Part shown: positions 25,388 to 34,770 of the stretch, in pieces
Position numbering within the stretch: position 1 is the stretch's first letter
Layout: every line of letters begins with the position of its first letter
Assembly: GCF_016909075.1 (NCBI RefSeq)
Contig: NZ_JAFBFC010000004.1
Coordinates: forward strand, 248,001 to 312,000
Source: Priestia iocasae
Lineage (GTDB): Bacteria > Bacillota > Bacilli > Bacillales > Bacillaceae_H
Length of the DNA stretch: 64,000 nucleotides
Direction: 5' to 3'
The notes under the pieces: model-generated
Database searches by the model: none
What the model saw: only the letters and a program-made list of their open reading frames with translations
Told to the model about the DNA's origin: nothing
Translations under genes and position numbers: made by a program

Positions 25388-25963
25388 TTATTTTAAAATT
25401 TTAACCTTCACTGTTTTGACACCCCATTGAATAGCTCGTTGCTTTGATGGGATGAAAACATCAATTTTGTTTCCTCTGACCGCGCTTCCTGTATCACCAG
25501 CAATCGCTTCACCGTAACCCTCTACGTATACTTTTGAACCGAGTGGGATAACTTTAGGGTCAACTGAAATGACTTTTTGATTTGGATTTGCTTTTAAATT
25601 GATACCAGTTGCTGTGATACCACTACAACCTGCACAGCTAGCGGTATAGGCAGTTGCTTTCACCGTTAACTCTTTAACAACAGATGGTGCAGGAGTCGAA
25701 GCAGCAGCTTTTACTTTTGGTTGTGCAGTAGGTTTTGCTGTTTTTGTTTCCGATTTTGACACGGCAAGCGACTGGTTTGGATAAATAAGTGTAGAAGATA
25801 AATCATTCCACTGTTTTAGTTGATTTACCGTAATATTATGTTTTTTGGAGATGCTCCATAATGTATCTCCAGCTTGTACTTTGTATGTATCCGCAAAAGC
25901 AGCTCCTGAAAAACCTAATGTCAATAATGCAGTTGTTCCTAAAGACAAAATAACCTTTTTCAT
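25388..25963 (-). CDS. Secreted LysM and 3D-domain cell-wall protein (YocH-like)
   Basis: 191-aa exported protein. A signal peptide ends at AFA-D (cleavage after Ala24). One LysM peptidoglycan-binding repeat spans about 27-69 (YKVQAGDTLWSISKKHNITVNQLKQWN), then an Ala/Pro/Lys linker. A C-terminal 3D domain (about 98-191) carries conserved aspartates in IAGDTGSAVRG and KIDVF. The fold resembles lytic transglycosylase MltA, and B. subtilis YocH is a related wall hydrolase with two LysM repeats. The WalR-like site upstream fits WalRK control. Monocistronic. Confidence 0.88.
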   Translation of the reverse strand: MKKVILSLGTTALLTLGFSGAAFADTYKVQAGDTLWSISKKHNITVNQLKQWNDLSSTLIYPNQSLAVSKSETKTAKPTAQPKVKAAASTPAPSVVKELTVKATAYTASCAGCSGITATGINLKANPNQKVISVDPKVIPLGSKVYVEGYGEAIAGDTGSAVRGNKIDVFIPSKQRAIQWGVKTVKVKILK

Positions 25964-26043
25964 GAAAGCGTCCTCTTTTCTTTAATATAGAGTGATTGTA
26001 CCAACACAATGTGACAAAACCATTACAAATTGTTACGTTTTAT

Positions 26044-26060
26044 GTTACAAATTGGTGACA
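26044..26060 (-). promoter_or_regulatory. WalR-like box upstream of the yocH-like gene
   Basis: On the minus strand TGTCAC-CAATT-TGTAAC matches the WalR direct repeat TGTWAH-N5-TGTWAH at 11 of 12 positions. It lies about 81 bp upstream of the start. The decamer TTACAAATTG recurs 22 bp away (26023-26032 and 26045-26054). Confidence 0.42.
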
Positions 26061-26177
26061 TTTTGTTTGGTTAAAAATTCCATAAAGACCAATAGGTGTA
26101 TCTCTGAACGATATATCCCTTTTTATGATAGAATAGAAAAGTTGCTCATACGAACGGATATAGAAGGAGTTTTAACG

Positions 26178-28712
26178 ATGGAAAAACGAACGGTTCGCAC
26201 ATATCTAAAAGAATGGAAACGTGCATTATCAATTGAAGTCGACTACCTAAAAACACAAGGTGGAACGGCTCACTTGTTAGTAGAGGGTGAGTTCATTACA
26301 AAAAACCAAGATGAGTTTACCTACCGGTTTAACATGACCAATGATCTATTTCTACTTGATGGGGCAGTTGTTCGTCTTGTTTATCAAGGGGAAGAAATAA
26401 AAGCAGAGGTTATAACAATAGAGGGAAAAAATCTCATTTTAAAACTCCCGCTCTTTATCGGAGAAGAAATTGAAAGAATCGAATTGTACAATGAACCGTG
26501 GGAGCTACTAGAAGCCCTGATTGATCGATTAGAAGAGTTAAAAGATTATCGAACGAAATTAGCGAGAGTCAAGCGTCTAATGAGTGCTGATGCCCCAGTT
26601 AAACACAATGAAAAGACGATAAAAAGCCCTCTTCATGAAATCCTACTTAGATCTCATCTTAATGCAACAACATTCATATGGGGACCTCCTGGAACAGGGA
26701 AAACTTATACATTATCAAGAGTAATTGCAAACCACTGTCGAACAAAGAAAAAAGTACTTGTATTGTCTCACAGCAATGCTGCAGTAGATGTGGTCATGAG
26801 TGAAGTAGCTTCTTATATGAAAGGAAAGAATTTGTGGAGACAAGGTGAAGTTATTCGATATGGAACGAGTCGATACGAAGAAGGGCAGCTTCATTCGGAT
26901 TTACAATCAGCTTCTATCTTAGAGATGGATCACCCTGATATAATTGGTCAAATTGTTGCATTAGAAGCAGAACGAATAAGACTCAGTCGATATTCGGGAA
27001 CTTCAAGTAAATTAGTTCATATCGATCGACAATTAAGTAAATTACGAGGGCAGAAGCTTGAGCTTGAACGTGAATTAGTTGAAAGAGCACATATTATTGG
27101 CGCAACTCTTTCTAAAGCCACAACCGATCGCACATTATATGAAAAAGAATATGATTTAATTGTTGTAGATGAAATTAGTATGGCTTACGCACCTCAAGTA
27201 GCATTTTCTGCAACTCTCGGAAAGAGAATCATTGTTTGTGGAGACTTTAAACAACTACCTCCAATTGCGTTAAGTGATCATGCCTATGTAAATCAGTGGC
27301 TAAAAGAAGATTTATTTTATCAATCAGGTATTGCTCAAGCGGTTCAACGGGGAGAAGTACCACCGAACTTATTTATATTAGAAAAACAAAGGCGCATGCA
27401 TCCGGACATTTCTGCTTTTACGAATCAATATATTTATCACAATAAAGTAAGTGATCATGATAGTGTATCTGTCCGACAAGAGATAGCAAATCAGAAGCCT
27501 TTTCAATCGAAAGCTTCTATATTAATAGATACGTCATCGTTACATGCGCATGCTTTGAAAGACACTGTAACAGAGTCGCGATATAGTCTCATCTCAGGGC
27601 TGTTGTCAGTCAGTTATCTACTTCGTGCTTATAAAAGTGGTCTTTCTTCATTAGGATATGTAACACCATACAAAGCACAGGCAAGGCTTGTTCAGCAGCT
27701 AGTAGAAGATTTGAAAATGAGTGAATGTATTGCTGTATCAACGGTTCATCGATTTCAAGGATCAGAGCGCGATATGATTATATTTGATGTAGTAGATAGT
27801 GCACCTCAATCTCGACCAGGTGTGTTATTAACGGACGAGAAGGGCGATCGTTTAGTTAATGTCGCGTTAACCCGCTCTAGAGGTAAGTTGCTTACTATTG
27901 CAGATGATACGTATCTACAAAAACGCGTATCAAAAGAGCGAGCACTTTTTAAGTTATTGAAGCATGTAACTAAGCACGACCAAAAACTACAACCTTCATT
28001 ATTTTTAAAAGAACTTGTTCAACATAAGCAGTTAGCATGGTTTAAAACGAGTGACACACGTCAATTATTACAAGATTTGAAGCAAGCAAAATCGAACATC
28101 TTATTTTGCGTTCCGTCTGCGAGTAAAGTTCCAAGTGATGTATGGAAACTATTAAATGAAAAAGTAGATGTGACAATTTTAACAAAAGAGCCTGAGCATG
28201 TGCCTTTATCTCATGCAACGATTGTATATTCGTCATATCCATTATCTCTTTTATTTATTGGTCATCAGGTGCTATGGTTGAACATGCCATACGCTGGTGA
28301 ACATAAAGCGATATTGAGTGTAAGAGTACAGGCTACGCAGATGATAGAACTACTGAGAACATATATTGATGTAACACCTGAAGTTGCTATACATGAAGAA
28401 AAAATCCCAAAGACCACTGCATCGAAAAAAGAGTATTCTCTTTCTAAATATTTAAGCGTTTGGGAAAGATGTCCAGACTGTAACAGTACACGAGAGGCTG
28501 AGGTTACAAAGAAGGGAAAAGTTAGGTTGCTGTGTCATTACTGCGGGAACGTTGGTGGAGTGCCTCGATTTATATTTGAACGATATATCGAATATGTAGA
28601 TTTAAAATGTGTTCATTGTCAAAAGGGATTTGAGGCTGTATCGGATGAAGGACGCGTATATGCTTGCTGTCCAAGCTGTCATCTAGAGATTGAACCGAAA
28701 GACGTTTTATAA
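26178..28712 (+). CDS. Superfamily 1 Upf1/DNA2-like DNA or RNA helicase
   Basis: 844-aa ATPase. Walker A is IWGPPGTGKTYT near residues 166-177. Walker B reads LIVVDEISMAY. Motif III (GDFKQLPP), motif V-like STVHRFQGSERDM and motif VI (VNVALTRSRGKL) follow the Upf1-like order. An N-terminal beta domain (about 1-125) resembles the 1B/stalk region of this group. The C-terminus has two four-Cys zinc ribbons (CPDC...CHYC and CVHC...CPSC). ATG 26178 follows GAAGGAG; the frame extends upstream without a ribosome site. The role is unknown; nucleic-acid repair or ribosome-linked roles are both possible. Confidence 0.88.
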   Translation: MEKRTVRTYLKEWKRALSIEVDYLKTQGGTAHLLVEGEFITKNQDEFTYRFNMTNDLFLLDGAVVRLVYQGEEIKAEVITIEGKNLILKLPLFIGEEIERIELYNEPWELLEALIDRLEELKDYRTKLARVKRLMSADAPVKHNEKTIKSPLHEILLRSHLNATTFIWGPPGTGKTYTLSRVIANHCRTKKKVLVLSHSNAAVDVVMSEVASYMKGKNLWRQGEVIRYGTSRYEEGQLHSDLQSASILEMDHPDIIGQIVALEAERIRLSRYSGTSSKLVHIDRQLSKLRGQKLELERELVERAHIIGATLSKATTDRTLYEKEYDLIVVDEISMAYAPQVAFSATLGKRIIVCGDFKQLPPIALSDHAYVNQWLKEDLFYQSGIAQAVQRGEVPPNLFILEKQRRMHPDISAFTNQYIYHNKVSDHDSVSVRQEIANQKPFQSKASILIDTSSLHAHALKDTVTESRYSLISGLLSVSYLLRAYKSGLSSLGYVTPYKAQARLVQQLVEDLKMSECIAVSTVHRFQGSERDMIIFDVVDSAPQSRPGVLLTDEKGDRLVNVALTRSRGKLLTIADDTYLQKRVSKERALFKLLKHVTKHDQKLQPSLFLKELVQHKQLAWFKTSDTRQLLQDLKQAKSNILFCVPSASKVPSDVWKLLNEKVDVTILTKEPEHVPLSHATIVYSSYPLSLLFIGHQVLWLNMPYAGEHKAILSVRVQATQMIELLRTYIDVTPEVAIHEEKIPKTTASKKEYSLSKYLSVWERCPDCNSTREAEVTKKGKVRLLCHYCGNVGGVPRFIFERYIEYVDLKCVHCQKGFEAVSDEGRVYACCPSCHLEIEPKDVL

Positions 28713-28764
28713 AGTTATTTATTGGACATGAATGATAAAGAGTAAACAAAGTAGAGGTATGACA

Positions 28765-29439
28765 ATGAACGTTCTCTCTTTATCATTTGAATTAATTGTT
28801 GGTTTTTTTCTTCTTTTTCTAATTATTAAGTTTGTAGGGAAAAAGCTTATTAATCAAATTACGCCTTTTACATTCATTGCAGCTATTGTATTAGGAGAGT
28901 TACTTGGTAACGCTGTGTATGACAATGAAGTAGGATTATTTTATATTTTTTATGCAATGAGCGTTTGGGGACTTTTGTTATTTTTAGTCGAATATATTGG
29001 GCAAAAATCATTGTTTTTCCGAGGAGTCGTTGAAGAAAAACCATCTGTACTTATAAAGAATGGTGTTATCAATCGACAAGAAATGAAGAGAAATAAAATG
29101 AATCTTAATCAACTTCAAAGTTTACTTCGTCAAAGTGAAACCTTTTCAATACGCGAAGTAGCCTATTGTTATTTAGAAGCGAACGGTTCGATTAGTATTT
29201 TAAAGAAGTCTAACTATCAGAAAACAACTAGAGAAGATTTAACACTGAAAATTGAATCTGTGTATGTTCCAGTTACCCTTATTCGTGATGGAGAAGTATT
29301 ATGGGATGAGTTAGAAGATATTCAACTCAATGAACAATGGCTAAAGCAACAATTGTCTTTAAAAGGTGTACAGCATTATAAAGATGTCTTTCTTGCAGAA
29401 TGGTTAGAAGGTGAAGGGCTTTTTGTTCAAACGTATTAA
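28765..29439 (+). CDS. DUF421 membrane protein (YetF-like)
   Basis: 224-aa protein with three hydrophobic helices in the first 90 residues (including FELIVGFFLLFLIIKFVGKKL and FIAAIVLGELLGNAVYD) and two soluble subdomains behind. The PSVLIKNGVINRQEMKRNKMNLNQLQSLLRQ segment is the DUF421 signature. B. subtilis relatives YetF/YrbG are membrane proteins, some spore-associated. ATG 28765 is preferred (AGAGG 7 bases ahead); ATGs at 28732 and 28759 are alternatives. It lies 52 bp after the helicase gene with no terminator between, so the two may be co-transcribed. Confidence 0.85.
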   Translation: MNVLSLSFELIVGFFLLFLIIKFVGKKLINQITPFTFIAAIVLGELLGNAVYDNEVGLFYIFYAMSVWGLLLFLVEYIGQKSLFFRGVVEEKPSVLIKNGVINRQEMKRNKMNLNQLQSLLRQSETFSIREVAYCYLEANGSISILKKSNYQKTTREDLTLKIESVYVPVTLIRDGEVLWDELEDIQLNEQWLKQQLSLKGVQHYKDVFLAEWLEGEGLFVQTY

Positions 29440-29470
29440 GACGAGACAATACAGTCTCGTCTTCTTTTAT
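29439..29470 (+). terminator. Terminator after the DUF421 gene
   Basis: AAGACGAGAC and GTCTCGTCTT arms, T-rich tail. Confidence 0.85.
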
Positions 29471-29636
29471 TCATTCGTATGCAATTAATTTGTATGCGAA
29501 AATCAAGAGAAATAAACAATTGTGTCGAAAAAACAGTGAAAAAATGCATAAGAAAAAAAGTTTAAATTATTTTTGATACCGCTTTCATATGCATAGGGTT
29601 GCATAAAAGATGGTAATTCCTTGCTTGTCCGTTACC

Positions 29637-29664
29637 TTGACATCAAAAACCAGCATGTTACGAT
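29637..29664 (+). promoter_or_regulatory. Candidate promoter of the proline operon
   Basis: Perfect TTGACA (29637-29642), 16-bp spacer, TACGAT (29659-29664). No T-box motif is visible between here and proC. An ATGCA/TGCAT inverted repeat lies upstream at 29590-29605. Confidence 0.5.
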
Positions 29665-29721
29665 TAATAACGTTGTTATAAAAACGCGAACAAAAATGCG
29701 AACGAAATTAGGAGAGATTTG

Positions 29722-30561
29722 ATGCTAAAAAACAAAACTGTAGCTTTTTTAGGTGCAGGCTCGATGGCAGAAGCAATGATTTCAGGAATGGTTCAAGCTG
29801 AAAAGGTGCCTGCTAACCAAATTATCGTCACAAATCGAAGTAACGCGGAACGACTGAATGAATTAGAAACAAAGTATGGAATCAAAGGTATGAAAAGAGA
29901 AGATTTAGTGTTTGAAGATGTAGATGTGTTTATCTTAGCAATGAAGCCAAAAGACATTGATGTCGCACTACATTCAATTAAAACCCACTTACAACCTCAT
30001 CAACTTCTTTTATCTGTTTTAGCAGGTATCTCTACTTCTTACATGGAAGATCATCTAGCGCAGGGACAACAAGTGATTCGTGTCATGCCAAACACATCAA
30101 GCATGATGGGAGAATCAGCAACTGCAATGTCTCCAGGACAGTACACAGCCATGGACAATGTGATGATTGCAAAAGATTTATTAACTTGTATCGGTGAAGT
30201 ATATACCATTGATGAAGAAAAAATGGATATCTTCACAGGGATTGCGGGAAGTGGTCCAGCTTATTTCTATTATTTAATGGAGCACATTGAGCGAGCTGGC
30301 GCTGAAGAAGGCCTAGACCCTGAGATGGCTCGACAAATTGGAGCTCAAACAATTCTAGGTGCTGCCAAAATGATTATGGAACAAGACGAAACACCTGCAC
30401 AACTACGTGAAAACGTCACATCACCAAATGGAACAACAGCTGCAGGATTAGATGCATTAGCGAAATTCGGTGGTGGAGAAGCCATTACACAAGCAGTAAA
30501 AGGTGCGTCAAAACGTTCAAAAGAAATTAGTTCACAATTACAAAAAGTTGTGAACGCGTAG
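29722..30561 (+). CDS. proC: Pyrroline-5-carboxylate reductase
   Basis: 279-aa enzyme that reduces 1-pyrroline-5-carboxylate to proline with NAD(P)H, the last step of proline synthesis. The dinucleotide-binding start FLGAGSMAEAMISGM and the C-terminal signature ending in TSPNGTTAAGLDALAKFGGGEAITQAV are intact. ATG 29722 follows AGGAGAG; the TTG at 29719 is less likely. First gene of proC-proB-proA, all on one strand with gaps of 89 and 53 bp and no terminator between. The gene order differs from B. subtilis, where proI and proBA are separate. Confidence 0.95.
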   Translation: MLKNKTVAFLGAGSMAEAMISGMVQAEKVPANQIIVTNRSNAERLNELETKYGIKGMKREDLVFEDVDVFILAMKPKDIDVALHSIKTHLQPHQLLLSVLAGISTSYMEDHLAQGQQVIRVMPNTSSMMGESATAMSPGQYTAMDNVMIAKDLLTCIGEVYTIDEEKMDIFTGIAGSGPAYFYYLMEHIERAGAEEGLDPEMARQIGAQTILGAAKMIMEQDETPAQLRENVTSPNGTTAAGLDALAKFGGGEAITQAVKGASKRSKEISSQLQKVVNA

Positions 30562-30650
30562 AATTACCATCATTATTCTTCGTTTAAACCTTCATAAAAC
30601 TAAAACAATCAACTTACAAATAAACACAACAAGAAACTAGGAGTGATTCG

Positions 30651-31772
30651 ATGAACCCCGACAAAAACAAGCGGGTTGTCATTAAGATTGGAAGTAGTTC
30701 ATTAACAAGTGCACATGGAGAAATTAGTCGTCGTAAACTTGAACGACTCGTAGACGAAGTTGTTCAGCTAAAAGATGAAGGTCACGAAGTGTTACTTGTA
30801 TCATCAGGGGCGGTTGCAGCTGGGTATCGCAAGCTTGGTTGCTTAGAACGCCCTAGCTCATTACCAGAAAAACAAGCCGCTGCATCAATTGGTCAAGGGT
30901 TGCTAATGGAAGCATATTCTGAACTATTCCTATCACACGGTTATGTTGCATCACAAATTTTAATCACACGTGATGACTTCTCTGACCATAGTCGCTATAA
31001 CAATGCACGAAATACAATAAATGTGTTATTAGAGCGAGGTATCATTCCGATTGTAAATGAGAATGATACAGTCACTATTAATCGCTTGAAATTTGGTGAC
31101 AATGATACGTTATCAGCAAAAGTAGCCGGGTTAGTGGACGCTGATCAACTCATTATTTTATCAGATATTGATGGCTTATACGATGCAGATCCAAGAGAAA
31201 ACCCAAATGCTGAGCTATTAAGTCATGTAAGCGAAATTACAGAACAAATTGAAGCTGCAGCTGGCGATTCAGGTAGCTCGGTTGGAACAGGTGGCATGCG
31301 TTCAAAGCTTGATGCATTCAAAATTGCAATGGCATCAGGAATTCCATCATTTCTTGGTAAAGCTGGTGTTTCTAATATCATTATGGATGCAGTGAAGCAA
31401 ACGGCAAAAGGAACGTATTTTGAATCAACAGATGAAATGGAAAACCTTGATTCTAGAAAGCAATGGATTGCCTTTAACTCTGGACCAAAAGGGGAAGTAA
31501 CGGTAGACGAACAAGGTAAGAAGTTAATGATGGAAAAAGAAGGAAGTTTATTACCTTTACATGTTCACCAAGTAAAAGGTCGTTTCGAAAAAGGAACCGT
31601 TGTAAGAATCATGGATTTAGACAATGAAGAAATTGGTCTTGGTGTTGTAAATTATCCATCTGATCAACTTGTGCAATTGCAAGGTAAAAAAGTTTCAGAA
31701 GATAGTAAACCAGCAGTTGATAGTGATGGCCTTGTTTGCCACATTGAAATTCCAATGCCAGTCGGACTTTAA
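30651..31772 (+). CDS. proB: Glutamate 5-kinase
   Basis: 373-aa ATP-dependent kinase that makes glutamyl-5-phosphate, the first and usually feedback-inhibited step of proline synthesis. The amino acid kinase domain (about 1-260) shows VVIKIGSSSLT, NARNTINVLLERGIIPIVNENDTV and GTGGMRSKLDAFKIA. A C-terminal PUA domain (about 283-360) is present, as in the full-length enzyme. AGGAG precedes the ATG. Middle gene of the proline operon. I cannot tell from sequence whether the enzyme is proline-insensitive as in osmostress isoforms. Confidence 0.96.
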   Translation: MNPDKNKRVVIKIGSSSLTSAHGEISRRKLERLVDEVVQLKDEGHEVLLVSSGAVAAGYRKLGCLERPSSLPEKQAAASIGQGLLMEAYSELFLSHGYVASQILITRDDFSDHSRYNNARNTINVLLERGIIPIVNENDTVTINRLKFGDNDTLSAKVAGLVDADQLIILSDIDGLYDADPRENPNAELLSHVSEITEQIEAAAGDSGSSVGTGGMRSKLDAFKIAMASGIPSFLGKAGVSNIIMDAVKQTAKGTYFESTDEMENLDSRKQWIAFNSGPKGEVTVDEQGKKLMMEKEGSLLPLHVHQVKGRFEKGTVVRIMDLDNEEIGLGVVNYPSDQLVQLQGKKVSEDSKPAVDSDGLVCHIEIPMPVGL

Positions 31773-31825
31773 TAAATAAAAGTAAATTATGATAATCAAT
31801 AAAACTAACAAACGGGAGTGATTGG

Positions 31826-33085
31826 GTGACTGTTGCAGTCAAAAGTCGAGTAGAAGAACAAGCAATTGAAGCGAAGAAAGCAGCTAAAACATTAGCCATA
31901 TTATCAACAGAAGAAAAAAATCAAGTGTTACACGTATTAGCAGATACGTTAGAAGAAAAGTTTGAAACGATTTTATCAGCAAACCACAAAGATTTACAAG
32001 CTGGTCGTGAAAAAGGATACGAAGAAGCATTTATGGACCGTCTTGCATTAACAAAAGAACGCGTATACGATTTTGCGAAAGGACTGCGTGAAGTAGCAGA
32101 ATTAGAAGACCCAACAGGTGATGTGTTATCAAATTGGACATTAGATAATGGATTAGATGTGAAACAAGTACGCGTACCATTAGGTGTAATCGGTATGATT
32201 TATGAAGCGCGTCCAAACGTAACCGTTGATGCCACAGGGCTTGCTTTAAAGTCTGGTAATGCAATTGTGCTAAAAGGTGGTTCATCTGCCATTAACTCAA
32301 ATAAAGCGATTGTTGACGTGATGCATGAGGCGCTTGAAGACACCAAAATTCCGAAACAAGCTGTTCAATTTATTGCAAGTACAGATCGTGCAGCTACACA
32401 AGAGTTATTTACTATGAAAGAGCACATTGACGTGTTAATTCCACGCGGTGGAGGTTCATTAATTAACGCTGTTGTGAATAATGCAACCGTTCCAGTACTT
32501 GAGACAGGTGTAGGAAACTGCCACATTTATGTAGATGTAGATGCAGATGTTGAAAAAGCATTAAATATTCTAGTTAATGCGAAAACAGATCGACCAGCCG
32601 TATGTAACGCAGCAGAAACATTAATTGTGCATAAGAATTGGTTAGCCAAGCACAAAGATGCTTTAATCGAAACACTAAAACAGAACAACATTGCCGTTCA
32701 TGGTGATGAAGAAGCCGTTCGTGTTATCCCAGGTGCTGTTCTTGCTGATGAAGATGATTGGGCGAACGAATATTTAAGTTTAGATATTGCTGTAAAAGTA
32801 GTTGATTCGGTCGAAGCTGCGATTGCCCACATTGATCAATATGGTACAAAACATTCAGAAGCAATTGTAACAGAAGATGCTCAAGCTGTTACTACGTTTA
32901 TGAATTTAGTTGATGCAGCTGCCCTATATCACAATGCATCAACACGATTTACAGATGGTGGGGCGTTAGGATTTGGTGCAGAAATTGGTATTTCGACTCA
33001 AAAGCTTCACGCTCGTGGACCGATGGGATTACCTGCTTTAACAACAATTAAATATATTATGAGCGGTAATGGTCAAGTACGCTAA
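31826..33085 (+). CDS. proA: Glutamate-5-semialdehyde dehydrogenase (gamma-glutamyl phosphate reductase)
   Basis: 419-aa NADPH-dependent enzyme converting glutamyl-5-phosphate to glutamate semialdehyde. The aldehyde dehydrogenase-like catalytic cysteine lies in DRPAVCNAAETLIVH. The conserved MIYEARPNVTVDATGLALKSGNAIVLKGG and C-terminal GAEIGISTQKLHARGPMGL segments are intact. The start is GTG 31826 with GGGAG upstream. Last gene of the proline operon; a strong hairpin follows. Confidence 0.96.
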   Translation: MTVAVKSRVEEQAIEAKKAAKTLAILSTEEKNQVLHVLADTLEEKFETILSANHKDLQAGREKGYEEAFMDRLALTKERVYDFAKGLREVAELEDPTGDVLSNWTLDNGLDVKQVRVPLGVIGMIYEARPNVTVDATGLALKSGNAIVLKGGSSAINSNKAIVDVMHEALEDTKIPKQAVQFIASTDRAATQELFTMKEHIDVLIPRGGGSLINAVVNNATVPVLETGVGNCHIYVDVDADVEKALNILVNAKTDRPAVCNAAETLIVHKNWLAKHKDALIETLKQNNIAVHGDEEAVRVIPGAVLADEDDWANEYLSLDIAVKVVDSVEAAIAHIDQYGTKHSEAIVTEDAQAVTTFMNLVDAAALYHNASTRFTDGGALGFGAEIGISTQKLHARGPMGLPALTTIKYIMSGNGQVR

Positions 33086-33094
33086 TAGATTGTG

Positions 33095-33138
33095 AAAAAG
33101 ACACAGGGAATAGATACATTCCCTGTGTCTTTTTCGAT
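33095..33138 (+). terminator. Terminator of the proline operon
   Basis: AAAAAGACACAGGGAAT and its complement ATTCCCTGTGTCTTTTT form a 17-bp stem. Confidence 0.93.
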
Positions 33139-33259
33139 GACAAATAGTAAAGGGTAAATGCGGAGATACTAAGTGAAGACATTTATGATAATGCGTATGA
33201 CTAGAATAAAGAAAAACGGGTACATAATAGATAAACTATTCAATGGCGAGGGATCAAAT

Positions 33260-34141
33260 ATGAAAAAAGCGATGATTATTCTTAATCCTTCATCTGGAAA
33301 AGAACAGGCAAACAAAAACACAACGAAAATTGTCAGTACACTTGAGCGTGTCGGATATGAAGTAGATGTTCGGATAACTGAACAGGAGGGAGACGCCAAA
33401 CGATTTGCTGAATGTTCTTGTGATGAAAAATTTGATGCCGTCATTTCTGTTGGAGGGGACGGCACACTAAATGAAGTAGTGAATGGCTTAGCTGAAAAGC
33501 CACATCTTCCAACTTTAGGTGTGCTTCCTTTAGGGACATTAAATGATTTTGCTAGAGCTTTAAACATTCCATTAGAAAGTGACCAAGCCATTGCTGTTTT
33601 AGAAAAACAACGAATAAAAGAAGTGGATATTTGTAAAATTGGTAATCAATATTTTACAAACATTATGGCTGCTGGAGCACTACCACAAGCGACTTCAAAT
33701 GTTTCAATCGAACAAAAAACACGTTTAGGTTCTCTGGCTTATGTTCTAGAAGGGCTAAAAACGTTAGTCAATAAAGAAACTTTTCATCTTCAAATGAAAC
33801 ATGATCATGGAGAGTGGGAGGGAGAAGCAATACTTGTGTTAGCGAGCTTAACGAATACCGCTGGAGGTTTTGAAAAGTTTGCTCCTGATGCTGAAGTGAA
33901 TGATGGGCATATGCGCTCTATGATTATTAAAGATGTTTCCATTGCGAAGCTACCAGGTTTAGCCCTTTCGTTGTTAAAGGGAGAACATATTCATGACCCG
34001 TCGATTGAATATGTACATGCGAAAAGGCTCTATTTATCAGCTGATCAAGCTCTGACAACTAATATAGATGGAGAAAGAGGTCCTAGTTTACCAGTTGAGC
34101 TATCCGTACTTCCAAAACATCTAAACGTATTCGTTCCTTAA
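33260..34141 (+). CDS. Diacylglycerol/lipid kinase family protein
   Basis: 293-aa kinase of the YegS/DagK catalytic family. The nucleotide-binding motif GGDGTLNEVVNGL and the downstream PLGTLNDFARALNIP block are characteristic, as is the C-terminal TNIDGERGP segment. The family phosphorylates diacylglycerol or other lipid alcohols at the membrane surface. The ATG at 33260 has a GAGGGA 5-10 bases ahead; the longer N-terminal extension from 33173 is not family-like. The specific substrate is not determinable; B. subtilis DgkB is the essential type, BmrU and YtlR the others. Confidence 0.9.
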   Translation: MKKAMIILNPSSGKEQANKNTTKIVSTLERVGYEVDVRITEQEGDAKRFAECSCDEKFDAVISVGGDGTLNEVVNGLAEKPHLPTLGVLPLGTLNDFARALNIPLESDQAIAVLEKQRIKEVDICKIGNQYFTNIMAAGALPQATSNVSIEQKTRLGSLAYVLEGLKTLVNKETFHLQMKHDHGEWEGEAILVLASLTNTAGGFEKFAPDAEVNDGHMRSMIIKDVSIAKLPGLALSLLKGEHIHDPSIEYVHAKRLYLSADQALTTNIDGERGPSLPVELSVLPKHLNVFVP

Positions 34142-34212
34142 TTTATACTGAAATGGACGTTTGCTACATACATTAGTATGTGGCAAACTTTTTTTGTAAA
34201 GGAGGAACGGTT

Positions 34213-34713
34213 ATGGCCTCTTTTTTTAACAAAGCAAATGAACAACTCATGAAGCTTTTAAAAAGCGAAAACGGTGGACTCAAAAAAGCAAAAAAGACAA
34301 TGAATGATAGTGGGATGAAGATTCCCATTACGAGTAATATGATGACTCGCCTTCTAAAAATGAAAACAGAAGAACATAAGCAACTAAAGGAATTAACCGT
34401 TTCATTTGAAGGAAGTTCATTATGTATAAAAGGAATGATGAATAAATTATTCATAGATATCCCATTTGAAATAAAGCTATACCCAATTAAAGCAGACAAA
34501 CGAACTCTTCACTTTCATATCCACTATTTAAAACCAACTAATGCAGAATGGTTGAAAAAACGTATTTTTCACAAACCTCCATTTATGTTGTATCAACAAG
34601 ACTCTTTTGAACTCGATTTAAATCAAATGAAAAAAATAAGTATCATTCCTATTGGTACAATTAAGCACTTTGAAATAAAAGACGAAAAGTTATGGGTAAC
34701 AATAGGGCTGTAA
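34213..34713 (+). CDS. Conserved-looking cytosolic protein, function unknown
   Basis: 166-aa protein with no signal peptide or membrane segment. The first 70 residues are helical and very lysine-rich; the remaining 95 alternate short hydrophobic and charged stretches in a way that suggests a beta domain (SLCIKGMMNKLFIDIPFEIKL..., RTLHFHIHYLKP, ..., FEIKDEKLWVTIGL). GGAGGAACGG precedes ATG 34213. It follows the lipid kinase gene by 71 bp without an obvious terminator and may be co-transcribed. I do not recognise the family. Confidence 0.72.
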   Translation: MASFFNKANEQLMKLLKSENGGLKKAKKTMNDSGMKIPITSNMMTRLLKMKTEEHKQLKELTVSFEGSSLCIKGMMNKLFIDIPFEIKLYPIKADKRTLHFHIHYLKPTNAEWLKKRIFHKPPFMLYQQDSFELDLNQMKKISIIPIGTIKHFEIKDEKLWVTIGL

Positions 34714-34767
34714 AAAAGAACGCTGATAAAGGAGGCATGATTTTCCTTTTATCAGCGTTCTTTTTTG
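34711..34767. terminator. Bidirectional terminator
   Basis: AAAAAAGAACGCTGATAAA and TTTATCAGCGTTCTTTTTT arms form a long stem between two converging genes. Confidence 0.92.
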
Positions 34768-34770
34768 TGG

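Noticed and set aside
29500-29721. Proline T-box before proC
   Set aside because: No AGGGTGGNACCGCG-like sequence and no terminator next to proC; the leader only has a promoter-like pair and small repeats.
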